Shown piece by piece: positions 1-9,528 of a DNA stretch of 64,000 nucleotides. Within the stretch, counting starts at the first letter, position 1. Every line of letters begins with the position of its first letter. A model generated the notes under the pieces. The model searched no databases, was not told where the DNA came from, and saw only the letters and a list, made by a program, of their open reading frames with translations. Source of the DNA: Diplodia intermedia (taxonomy: Eukaryota > Ascomycota > Dothideomycetes > Botryosphaeriales > Botryosphaeriaceae); assembly GCA_021495925.1 (NCBI GenBank), contig JAKEKT010000033.1, forward strand, positions 186,001-250,000, given 5' to 3'. Both the position numbers and the translations under genes were made by a program.

Positions 1-19
1 GAAGATGGTCTCGCGAGAG

Positions 20-294
20 CAGCTCCGGACGATGCCCAAGAAATTGCCCACCCGCATCTGCCTCATACGAAAAATCCACATGGGATGGGCAGTTGAATAT
101 AAGATCCGGACGTAAAAATAGGTTTTTAATACGCACATTTGCGTCTGGATCTTGTATTCAACTGCCTATCTTATTTTGATGATACCGAAAACCACCACCG
201 CCCCCACCTAATCCGCGGCAAAAAAAACGCGAAGAGCAAGCGGACCAAACCCACTACATCCAAGTCTACCACGGTAAAGCCCGCCAATATCGGA
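20..294 (+). pseudogene. Truncated copy of the following gene's N-terminal region, split by a MITE
   Basis: Bases 24-37 and about 186-292 match the stretch at about 727-828 of the next gene: the CTCCGGACGATG motif, the run of ACC repeats, GCGAAGAGCAAGC, and the Ser/Thr-rich segment that follows. In the intact gene these pieces are contiguous. Here about 150 bases of a palindromic MITE lie between them, and the reading frame contains stops. A near-identical 17-base direct repeat (GTCTCGCGAGAGYAGCT) sits at 8-24 and 295-311, flanking the relic. The copy is cut by the window edge, so its full extent is unknown. This points to a former tandem duplication of this gene family. The similarity is read by eye. 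Confidence 0.6.
36..184. mobile_element. Palindromic MITE, copy 1 of 3 (end-truncated)
   Basis: The segment has internal inverted arms: TTGAATATAAGATCCGGACGTAAA near 93 and its near-complement near 137-163. Its outer part, AAATTGCCCACCCGCATCTG, equals the terminal region of the full copy at 35371-35568. The left terminus GCGGGTGACAAAAG seen in the other copies is missing or degraded. It has no coding capacity and lies inside a gene relic. Confidence 0.65.
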
Positions 295-602
295 GTCTCG
301 CGAGAGTAGCTTGTCGACCTATGAAAATGGTAACGACCGTCTAGCGATTTTTTCTGGATTGCATTGTCGCTGTAGGGCTCTTCGTGGTGATTTGGGTGCT
401 GAGGCGACGGGCAACACCGTTGTTGGGTCGAGGGATTAACATGAAGTTGAGTCGTGGTGATTTAAAACCACCCCTTACCATTGTTCGCTCCTCGGCAAAT
501 GTTACATCATCGTACCAGATGTTTGACTTTAGACTGAGTGCAAATTTTAGTTCAAAGTTAAGGAAGTAGCTCCTGCAGTGTCGTTCCTTCCCCACAGCGG
601 CC

Positions 603-1799
603 ATGGAGCAGCAGGCGCAACACAGCACCGCAGCGAACGTCGACCTTAGCATCCCCGACTCTGATCCTGTCGGAACAAACTTGTTATGGTCCGCCATCAT
701 GTCTCCCGGCTCGAGCGAATTCCATGCGCCACCTCCGGACGATGTCGCAACCACCACCACCGCCCATGCGAAGAGCAAGCAGACTAAATGCACTACGTCT
801 ACGGTGAAATCTGCCAGTATTGACGATGTCGATTTTGAAGCAGCGGTCCTGAAGCCTCGAGGAGTGGTCATACTCCAAAAACACACCGAGCTCAGATACG
901 AATACGCATTCCAGCACTTCGGTAACGACAAAGCTCCTCAAACCGGAAAGGCGGCACATTACTTGAAGCACCATGACCCCGAGATCGAAGTCTTCATCGA
1001 CGGAGGCCCCGACTTCGAGAAGAGTGTCGCGAAAGACTACAAAACGGCCGACTCGTGGAGGCTGGTTGAACGGCGGTTTTTAAATTTGTCGATCAAGTAC
1101 TTCCTGAGGCAACAGACAATGGACATGGACCATGAGAAGACGGGAGTATTCCTCCCAGAGCGATGGGATGAAGAGAATATTCAGCCGGATCCTGTTACGG
1201 ATTGGAATGCATTCCCTATCCTAGCGGAGGACGAGAACACGAGGCCATTCAGCTTCAACATATCCCCCGGCGCCATGTACTGGCTGTCACTCCAAGCTTT
1301 TCGTGTCAAGTTTACCTTCATTGCGATTAACTATGTCCATATTCACGAAGAAAGGGCACTCACACCCTATATGTCGGTGGAGTATAAGAGGGAGTCGAGG
1401 GACGATGAGCCGGCAGGCTACCGGAAAGGCCTTAACCAAATGGCATGCTCGTCGATTCTGAGCCAGTACAGCAGGTACAAACTTCGTTTGCGGGCCATGC
1501 GGATGCGGCCGAGTCCAATGTGGACCGATGCGGATAGCCTTGCTATTCGACACTACGGATTAACCATCTGCGGCGCAGATTACGATGTCTGGCTTGCCGA
1601 AGCGCAGGTTTCGAAGACAGGAGAGTGGCTTGGAAGCAGAATACGAAGACTGCAATATGGACACTTGAAAGAGGAGGAATGCACCAATTCTCTTGTGGAC
1701 TGGGTGAACGAGATTCATCATTGGGGCCTGGGAAAATACTCCGAGTGGGTAAGGGAAGACGTTCAGTTCCTGGCAGATAAGGACGGCCGCGAGCTTTAA
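603..1799 (+). CDS. Hypothetical protein, possible PD-(D/E)XK-nuclease-like fold
   Basis: An uninterrupted 398-codon frame starts at the first ATG after an AT-rich leader. I do not recognise the family with certainty. Residues 1-75 are low complexity (Ser/Thr/Ala rich). The rest is a soluble alpha/beta protein with no signal peptide or membrane segment. A motif near residue 258, LTPYMSVEYKRE, resembles the strand carrying the E-x-K pair of restriction-endonuclease-like domains found in many expanded fungal hypothetical families, and the C-terminal part (CGADYDVWLAEA, then a Trp-rich helix) fits such proteins. The function is inferred only weakly. A broken copy lies just upstream, so the family may be locally duplicated. 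The absence of introns is unlike most neighbours. Confidence 0.6.
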   Translation: MEQQAQHSTAANVDLSIPDSDPVGTNLLWSAIMSPGSSEFHAPPPDDVATTTTAHAKSKQTKCTTSTVKSASIDDVDFEAAVLKPRGVVILQKHTELRYEYAFQHFGNDKAPQTGKAAHYLKHHDPEIEVFIDGGPDFEKSVAKDYKTADSWRLVERRFLNLSIKYFLRQQTMDMDHEKTGVFLPERWDEENIQPDPVTDWNAFPILAEDENTRPFSFNISPGAMYWLSLQAFRVKFTFIAINYVHIHEERALTPYMSVEYKRESRDDEPAGYRKGLNQMACSSILSQYSRYKLRLRAMRMRPSPMWTDADSLAIRHYGLTICGADYDVWLAEAQVSKTGEWLGSRIRRLQYGHLKEEECTNSLVDWVNEIHHWGLGKYSEWVREDVQFLADKDGREL

Positions 1800-2070
1800 G
1801 CTCTGTGAATATGCTGAGAGCGTACCCAAACCCCAATGACTTCAAGAGAAGCCAGGCTTCACCTGATCGAAGTCACATCAGAGCAAGAAAGATCAGGACA
1901 GGAAATTCTTCAACCCGATCATTTCTCCCGTTACGCAGCATCAAGCAAGGCACAGATTCAAGATCGAAAGCAGACAACATGCGTATGTTCGTAATAAGTA
2001 AAAGAATATAGAAAAGACTGCACAGCAAGTCTGGGTATCCCGGCAACAACCATCTCCCTCTCCCTCTCCT

Positions 2071-3945
2071 TTAAAAGTGTTCCTTCCAGAACCGGAAGCT
2101 CACATCCGTACTCGAACTGTCCTTGCACGCCTTCTTGATATCCCTCGCCGCGACCGTCGGGCCGCAGAAGTACACGCCCACGGTCGTCTTCAGACTGCTC
2201 TCCAAGCCGGCCATATAATCCGGGCCCTGACTGGTCGTGATGCCGTCGCGCAAATCGCCCAAGAACTTGCGGAAATCGGGCCTCCCGAAGTTCGTCCGGC
2301 CCTTCAGCTGCGTCAGGGGGTCCATATCGGTGCCGACGGAGTTCAAGACGATGTTATTCGCGGTGTCCGAGTCGATCTTCTGGGTGAGGTAGATGTGGAT
2401 GTTGAGGAAGCCAGCGCCTTGGCCTCGGCCGTCGTCGAGCTGCTCGAGGCTGGCGAGCAGGGCCTGGAACCACTCGAAGGCGCGCGTGTCCTTGCAGATC
2501 CACACGAACTCGACCCGGCGCAGGCGCTTCAGCGCGCCCCGCGTGCGCTCGTGGTAGATGTTCTTGAGCACGCTCGCCCACGGCGTCACGCCGATGCCGG
2601 TCCCGATCAGCACCGCGATCTCGTTCTCGAAGACGTCCTCGGCCGGCGCGCCGTACGGCCCGTCGACCCGGATCGCAGGCATCTCCTGCCCCGCCTGCAG
2701 CGCGACCTCGTAGATGCCCAGCGGGTCGATGCCGTCGTAGAAGTCGGCTTGTGCGGGACCGGCGCCCACCGCGTTGGCGAAGTCGCGCGTCCAGTCGCCC
2801 ACGTGCTTCATGTGCACGGACACGTACGGGTCGTACGGGCAGGATGTGATGGTGAAGGGGTGCCATTGCTGCGCCGAGACGGAGGGGCAGTTGAGGAAGA
2901 GCCATTGGCCCGCGCGGTATTTGAACGAGGGCTTGACGAATTGGACTTCGACGGCCTCTGGTTGGGGTGTGTTAGTGGGCCGGGGTTTGCGGGCGAGGGT
3001 GGAAGGATGGGGGAGGGAGGGGAGTGGATGGATAGATGGATGGATGGTCTTTGCTTACCGTACGGATGCCTCACGATCTTCACAATCTTGGTGTCGCGGC
3101 GGGCGCGCACCTCGCGGTACAGGCGCTCGACGAGGTACAGGCCGCCGCCGACGAGCTCCCAGCGCCAGCCCTCGTAGCCCAGGCAGTGCTTCCAGAAGGG
3201 GTCGCCGGCCAACGGCGAGATGGGGTCGGTGGTGTCGCGCACGAAGCAGCCGGTGGCGTGCGTGTACATGGCCAGCAGGAAGGGGATGAACAGGTGGTGC
3301 GTGTACCAGAACGTCTCGAACGACTGCTGGCGGATGCGGGCGTGCGCGGTCGTGTAGATGAGCATCATGCACAGCAGCATCACGTGCCCGGTGATGCCGC
3401 CCGCCTGCGTGTAGTGGATCTGCAGCGCGAGCTCCGGGCGCACCTGGGTGGCTTCGACGTTGAAGAAGCTGGACGGGGGGGCGATGTCAGTGTTGGAGTT
3501 GGAGCGTTCGGGTGCTGGCGGGCAGAGACTCACTTCACGTAGTGGCCGCACGTGTGCACGATGGTCCAGAAGACCATGCTGTACGCGACTTGGCGGTGGA
3601 ACCAGATGGACTCGTCCAGCGGCAGCCAGCGGATCTTGGGGCGGACCAGGCGCAGGAGCGTGCGGCACATGGGCAGGACGATGAGCATCGTGTCCAGGGA
3701 CAGCACCAGACCGGCGCCACGAGAGATCCACACGGACCATTTCAGCATGTTCAGCGCTGCCAGGCGTTCGTCCGTGGCTTGCTTGTACCTTTGCGGGGCG
3801 TTAGCGATAACGCGAGATATGTGCAGGCGCGGGATGGTGGTTACCAGCCATAGGCGAACATGAAAATGTGCAGGCCGTAGAAGAAGAAGTAGAAGATCAG
3901 CTTTCGCGGCTCGAGGAGAGCCTTCCACCTGAGGTCCGTGCCCAT
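2071..3945 (-). CDS. noxA: NADPH oxidase catalytic subunit, NoxA/Nox1 type
   Basis: Join of complement 3845-3945, 3534-3788, 3059-3468 and 2071-2957 gives 550 residues, the usual NoxA length. The protein moves electrons from NADPH through FAD and two hemes to oxygen, producing superoxide at internal or plasma membranes. It acts in sexual development, hyphal fusion and infection structures. Visible features are the six-helix ferric-reductase core with RGAGLVL and WFHRQVAYS, heme-helix histidines in ETFWYTHHLFIPF and HYVNFFNVE, the FAD motif QWHPFTITSCPYDPY, the NADPH loops DGPYGAPAEDVFE and LIGTGIGVTPWAS, and the invariant C-terminus FRFWKEHF. The GDPFWKHCLGYEGWRWEL loop and C-terminus fit NoxA better than NoxB. 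All three introns (56-101 bases) have GT-AG ends, and the summed exons keep frame. The start gives MGTDLRWKALLEP, typical of the family. Confidence 0.95.
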
Positions 3946-5325
3946 GTTGGGTTCGGAGACGCAGCCGGTCGACTGCTGCACGAAGAGCTAGATATTAAGA
4001 AAGCGAAAGGTCCGTAAGATAGTCGTATTTCGTCGAGGGCGGCAACGTAGGCAGGGGGCGAAAAAAGCGAAAGGTAGCGAACGACCAGCGAACTGCTGAA
4101 CAGGAATTCCAATATGCGACTGGCGAGCGGGGCCGAGTTAAAGGGATGCGGATGCCAGAAGGCCTTAAGGCAGAGGGTGGGAGCGACAGGGGCGGATGTG
4201 ATGCGACATGGAGTTGCGGATTGTCATGCGGCAGCAGCTTTCTTGGGATTCTCGCAGGACGGCAGGTTTAAAGCAATGTGAGGGCGCAGCGGAGGGATCG
4301 CGTGATGGTCGACCGACGGTGATGAGGTATGTTGGCGTTCCTAAACGTAGGATGTGCGAGGAACCGTTCAATCGGCGAGGTTGGAGGCGGGCGCTTAAAA
4401 ATGTGGCACACGGGGCGTCGCAGCCTTGTGGTTGGTCCCGGCCCAAACCGCGACCGACGTGTTCGCCTGCCCCGTCCGGCTAGCTGCTGATTGGCTGTGA
4501 ACATCAACTCCAGGGACCAGCATCATCAAGGTTGCCTCCAAGCGTCCGTGGAAACGGCTCCGGGCAGAACATCGCCGTGTAACCAGGCCACCTCTGGCCG
4601 GCAAGCCTTGATCCGATGGCCCGTAACCTCACACCTGCGTTAAGCTGGAGGCGGCGCTGCACGCCGAATCCAATTTGTGTGGGTCTCCGAGACGCTGCGC
4701 GAAGATCGTACGATCCACAGAAAATGCACAGACAAGTCACGTGCAACAAGGTTTATCCTCAGTCAGCAATCTGCACCCCAATTAATCCATCACCATCCCG
4801 TGCAGCGAGATGTGAAGGAGTCTGCTTCTGCACCCCAAATCGTGATATCTGCAGCAACAAACCCCTGTTCACGGCCCAGGTGGGTGATTGGTTACGGGGT
4901 GAATACTGATGTTCTGGAAGTGTATGTAAGTATATCCTAGCCTGCCAGCCAGGTCTGTTGCGAGCCGAGGATGTGATGACCGACTTTGCTCACCTATGGG
5001 TCAATAGACATGTGGGTCGAAGACGTTTGTTTGCGCGCTGCAGTGACTTCGATTACTCAAAGCGGCCACAAGTTCCAGATGAGGTTGAGAGTCAACAAGA
5101 ATCCGCAGCGGATAAGGAAAAGGACGCTGAGTGGCGTATGGTATCAGTAACCAATCAGAATCCCCGCACGCCGCAACAACCCGGAGAGCGTCAAATATCT
5201 GATATATCCCATACCTACGAAAGGAAGATGTGCTTCTGGAAATTATCGTACGTGAATCGTTTATGACGGGGGGAACGCTTGGGTTCCGCCTCCTAATTAA
5301 GCCAATGTCCTCTACGTACAGCACT
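3946..5325. other. Intergenic region upstream of noxA
   Basis: About 1.4 kb lies between the noxA start and the 3' end of the carboxypeptidase gene. Frames here are short and show no family resemblance. The only structure noticed is the 38-base dispersed repeat at 5151-5188. The region should contain the noxA promoter, but no specific operator could be supported. Confidence 0.5.
5151..5188. repeat. 38-base dispersed repeat, copy 1
   Basis: The segment beginning CCAATCAGAATCCCCGCACG and ending CCCGGAGAG matches 52537-52574 at 35 of 38 positions, in the same orientation. It is non-coding in both places. It may be a solo remnant of a transposon end or a shared regulatory site. Confidence 0.7.
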
Positions 5326-7283
5326 TCAAGACACATCCTCCAGCCCCGTCGCCACGTCCAGGCCATGAATGGTCCTATTGAAGAACTCCAGCATGGCGCG
5401 CGGCTGGTATGTCTGGACCATATGACCAGCATCATAGACCCTCAAAAAGGCGAAATTGCCATTCTGCCTCGCCTGGCCAAACTCCTCGCCATCAACCACA
5501 AACGGCACATACTCGGTCGCCGCAAAGTCCTCCGCGCCGGTATAGTTGACCGCCAACGAAACCGCCCTATTGCAACAAAAGTCAGCCATCAACCATCCAA
5601 GCCTGCATGCAGATCAGAGAAGGGGGAGAAAAAAAAAAGGAAAACACTCACTCCCCACCGCGCCAATTACACGCATAATCCGCATCCCCACTAAACACCA
5701 ACACGCCCACCCCATCCTCCACCAGCTCCCCCACCGCCTCCCTGAACCCAGCTAACACGCCGTCCCCGGACTGAAAAAACGCATACGTCACCGCCGTCGC
5801 CTCGGGCGTGTAGTTGCTCCGCACGCCAATCGCATCCTGCACGGCGCCGACGTTCAAATACGCGGCGACCGCCGCCTCGGCGCTCGCGAACGCGCTGTCC
5901 GCCGCGGGCAGGCGGATGTCGAACCGGTCGCGCCCCGACACGGCGCGGTACGGGCCTTCGACGTTGTCGAAGCACTGGTGCCACGCCTCGGCGCACACGG
6001 CGTCGCGCGTCGCGGTGCGCGGGTAGAGCGCTTGCAGCGCGCGGCAGCTGGAGGTCTGCGCGAGGCACCCCGTCGTGGGGGCGGCGAGGGCGAAGGACGC
6101 GGCGGCGTGGACCGAGGCGTTGTACGCGGTTATGTTGTAGGTGTTGTTGGTTGCGAAGGAGGGGAAGAAGGGCGCTTGGATTGCGGCGTCGATGTAGGCG
6201 TTGCCGAGCTGTGCGGGGAGGGGGGGATTAGTGGGGTGATGGGTGTGGTGGGTGGGTGGGGGGAAGCTTACGCCGAGGGATTTGAGGTCGAGGTGGGTGC
6301 CGTTGATGTTGTCGGCGGCGACCTCGGCGTTTTGGTCTTTGAAGTGCTTCATGATTGCGGGTCTGGAAGAGGGTTAGTGTATCCCGTCTGTGCAAGGGGG
6401 TTTTGAGTATCTAACGCGTAATGGCCTCTGTCGTGTGTGTTAGCTGAGAGTCGAACTGGTAGCTTCTTCATCAGGTTACTCACCCGTAGCTCACTGTCCA
6501 GAGATGGAACTCCTTCGACTTGATCTTGGGATTCAGAGTTGGCAGCGCGCTGTAGAACGCTTGGACGATATCCCAGGCGGCAACGGCGGCGTCTTCGCTC
6601 GTGTCGATGACAGTGGTCTCGTTGACGACCGGCCAGACTCCCGTTGCATTGGCCAGGTCAGCGCTGAGGAATTGGCCGGTGTATTCGTCGAGGGAACCCT
6701 CTTCGAGATCGGCGTAGGAGAAGCCGGTGCCGACGGGCTGAGAAAGGTAGAGTACGTTGGAGACATTGTTCCAGCTCAATGGGTTGATTTCAGTTGCACC
6801 TTCATCGTTGATTGAGCACGGGCCGAATCCTTCGAAGATGTTAGTTTCTACTCATCTAACGGAGCTGACACATGTGCATCGTGGAGTTTTGAAGAGTTCT
6901 CTTACCGGTGAAGACGCCAACGAGGGAGTCGGAGCCAGGTCCGCCGTTGATCCAAACAGTGATAGGGTCGTTTTCCGGGTCGTTCCGAGATTCGAAAAAC
7001 CAGAAAAATGTGTGTATGGTGGGAGACGTATCGATGAAGCCAGAGTAGCTGTGAATTCAGTCAATAAATTGAGGGAAGATGGCGAAGGCTTATTGGCATA
7101 CGAATTAACACCAGGAGTGGTCTCGCAGATGCCCTCCTTTCCTGGCTCTTTGTAGCGGATCGTGGCACCGTTGGGGGCCGTTATCGTGGTGACATTGCTT
7201 GGTTCTTCGATCGCTGAGACGAAGTCAAGAGATGCAATCAGGCCGATGACGGTGGCACCGATGGAAGTACTGTGAAACAACAT
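5326..7283 (-). CDS. Secreted serine carboxypeptidase, family S10
   Basis: Seven exons (complement 7102-7283, 6906-7048, 6484-6829, 6416-6427, 6272-6362, 5652-6208, 5326-5566) give 523 residues. The enzyme removes C-terminal residues from peptides at acidic pH, outside the cell or in the vacuole. The N-terminus has a hydrophobic signal peptide (residues 1-24). Diagnostic motifs are FWFFESRNDPENDPITVW followed by the oxyanion motif NGGPG, the nucleophile Ser in TVSYGGHY, the acid in VLVFSGDADY, and the catalytic His in DAGHMVQTY. The TVSYGG form deviates from the common GESYGG, but the Ser is kept. Exon 4 is only 12 bases and supplies the GHY after the nucleophile. All introns are 53-85 bases with GT-AG ends. 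Several NxT/S sites fit a glycoprotein. Confidence 0.93.
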
Positions 7284-9528
7284 GTTGGAAAGCGGTGGTG
7301 CTGGTGTAGATGCTGGTGCAACTGCAGCAATAAATATACATGTTTGCTTACAATGGAGGATCAGGACCCCTGCACGTTCTGGATGGAGAACGGTGTCGTC
7401 TGGATCCTCAAGGATCTGGCGCAGTTGGAGCGAGAACCCGGTACGCGCGTCCTTGCAAAAAGGCTTGTCTGCCTGCGGTCGGCCCGGATCCTGTAGCCGG
7501 TATTCTGCATCAAAACGGCAAGCGTTGAGGGGCTGATGCGCCACGTTGAGCTGGCTCGCAGGGCGCAGCTTACAAGGCACATATTCTGCGTGGCGCAGTC
7601 TCCAGCAGAACGCCTTGCCGAACGGCCGAACATGCTGCCTAAAGCAAGAGGGTACGGACTCAGCTCCGGGAGTGGAATACCTACGTGGTTCTCCAGAGCT
7701 GTTACATACTCCTACCGCATCGCAATGTTCCAGGAATCAAGAGCAGGAGAAGAGAGCTCAACTTTCGACGTATAGTCGGGCTTGAAGATTGCGTAAGGTG
7801 TCGGCATACGATAGTACGAGGGATGATGTTCACCATGATGCAAAAGCAAAGCACCAATTCGGTAATTGTGTCGGACTCTAGCCCCAACTTCACGGTGGGG
7901 AAACAAACGCCTTGATTGGGTGCCCTTGCAACGACATCGCTTTGTGGCGTTGTCTGTGTCTGTGTCGGCCCCCAAAAAACGGTCGAGGGCGGTGGCCAGC
8001 GCATCGCCAAAGTTGTGGTTTGCCCTGCCACTAAGCTTCGCCGGTTGGAGCTTCTTTTCGGAGCTTTTCCACACTGCAAATATCTCATACTCGGCGTGCT
8101 TTAAATTCATTGTCGATACATTCATTGTCAATACTGGAAGAACGAGTGCCTTCCACAGATGAGATGACCCAGCAAACGATCTGGTCGCGGACTTGGTTCC
8201 GGAACTCTTACTGCCGGGGACTGAGCTTTGGTGGTACTTCCCGTACCCTATGCATTGGATGTAAGAACTTTATTACGGATAGTCGGGGTACAGCGGGTAT
8301 CCCCGTTGTTAGTGGGTGTAGGAACGACCAGATGAGGCGCAAAAGCGAGCCGCTACGCCGAAAGTAGTATCTGTTGGGGGCTAGCGGAGCCCTTGGTCGT
8401 AAGCGCTTGACCGATAATTGCTTGGGGCCGGTTATCCATACCCATATCTGTGCCTGCAAACATGCTCTGGTCTTCCACCAAACAATTCGTCAGCGAGATC
8501 ACGTCTCCTATAGTCTTCTTTTGATGCTAAAATGTTGCTATTCACAGGCCGAACTTCACATGGGAAAGAGAAGTACCAATGAAAAGACCATCAAGTAAAT
8601 CAGTCACGACACAATGAGTAGTGCTGATAAATGGATAAGGTGGACGGTTCATTTCTCTACACTTCATAAGCACCAAAAATGAACTGGACGTTGTTGTGGA
8701 AAGCTTCGTTGAGCTTGGTGCTGACTCAAATTGCGCAGCAGCTGAGAATTGGGCAACCCTGCTCTCCGCTTTCGACTACGTCCAAGTTGGCAGAAATATC
8801 ACTTTCGCGCAACGCGATCTGCTACGCGCATACAAATATAATAAGTTATTGCCCGAGTCTGGTGCCACTCAGTGAGTCCAATATTCACAACGCGGAATGA
8901 GGAAAAAGGACGAGCTGAACAAGCCCCAATTATTCCAAACTACACGGCCGACGATTGAGACCGTACCTTACTGAAATTCGAAAAGTAAATGGAAAAGATG
9001 CAGCTGGTGCGAATGCTTTGCCGAATAGCCGTCAAAAGCAACAGCTGAAGCGAGACACGGACTCACCACCGACAAAAGCAACGCCTACTCCAGATTCCGT
9101 GCGTACAGTGACTTCACAGCCGCATTACTGACCAGGACAGCATAAGAGAACTCGGCTTTAGCTATGCGTATGCGCAAGCTTGGTGACCACCGTAACAGAG
9201 TCGACATGCGATTGTTCATCGGTGCGCAACAGGAATAACACATCCGATAATATTGATCATCTGCGTGGCGCGCCACGTCGGAACAAAGAGCTGTGATGAT
9301 TGGACGCTCCCGCAGCTGCAGGGCTTGTTGGCGCCCGTTTGTGTCTCCATCGGAACTCGTAGGCGCCCGACCGGCAGCGGGGACCCCCCATCGCAAAGTC
9401 GTGCTTTGCCCTTCCTGCCTTCCGCTTACCTCGACATCTTCAACCTCACTTTGCAGCTCCCTTTTGCCCCGCATACATCTCACCCTTTGAATCCTCTGAC
9501 ATTCTCACCGGTACTTTCCGCAAGAACC
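7284..9528. other. Intergenic region with ankyrin debris
   Basis: About 2.2 kb separates the carboxypeptidase start from the ankyrin gene. Apart from the ankyrin-like scrap near 8679-8730, no frame shows codon structure or family resemblance. The stretch just before 9529 is CT-rich, as expected for a fungal promoter and leader. Confidence 0.5.
8679..8730 (+). pseudogene. Isolated ankyrin-repeat scrap
   Basis: The frame reads NELDVVVESFVELGADS and matches, at DNA and protein level, NGWYVVVKSLVELGAVV at about 13032-13080 of the downstream ankyrin gene. No further repeat is readable on either side. It is probably a leftover of a duplicated or rearranged ankyrin gene. Confidence 0.45.

Noticed and set aside
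2077..3177. 366-codon plus-strand frame over the NADPH oxidase gene
   Set aside because: It is low complexity in Val/Arg/Asp and exactly antisense to a fully conserved NoxA frame with intact splice sites.
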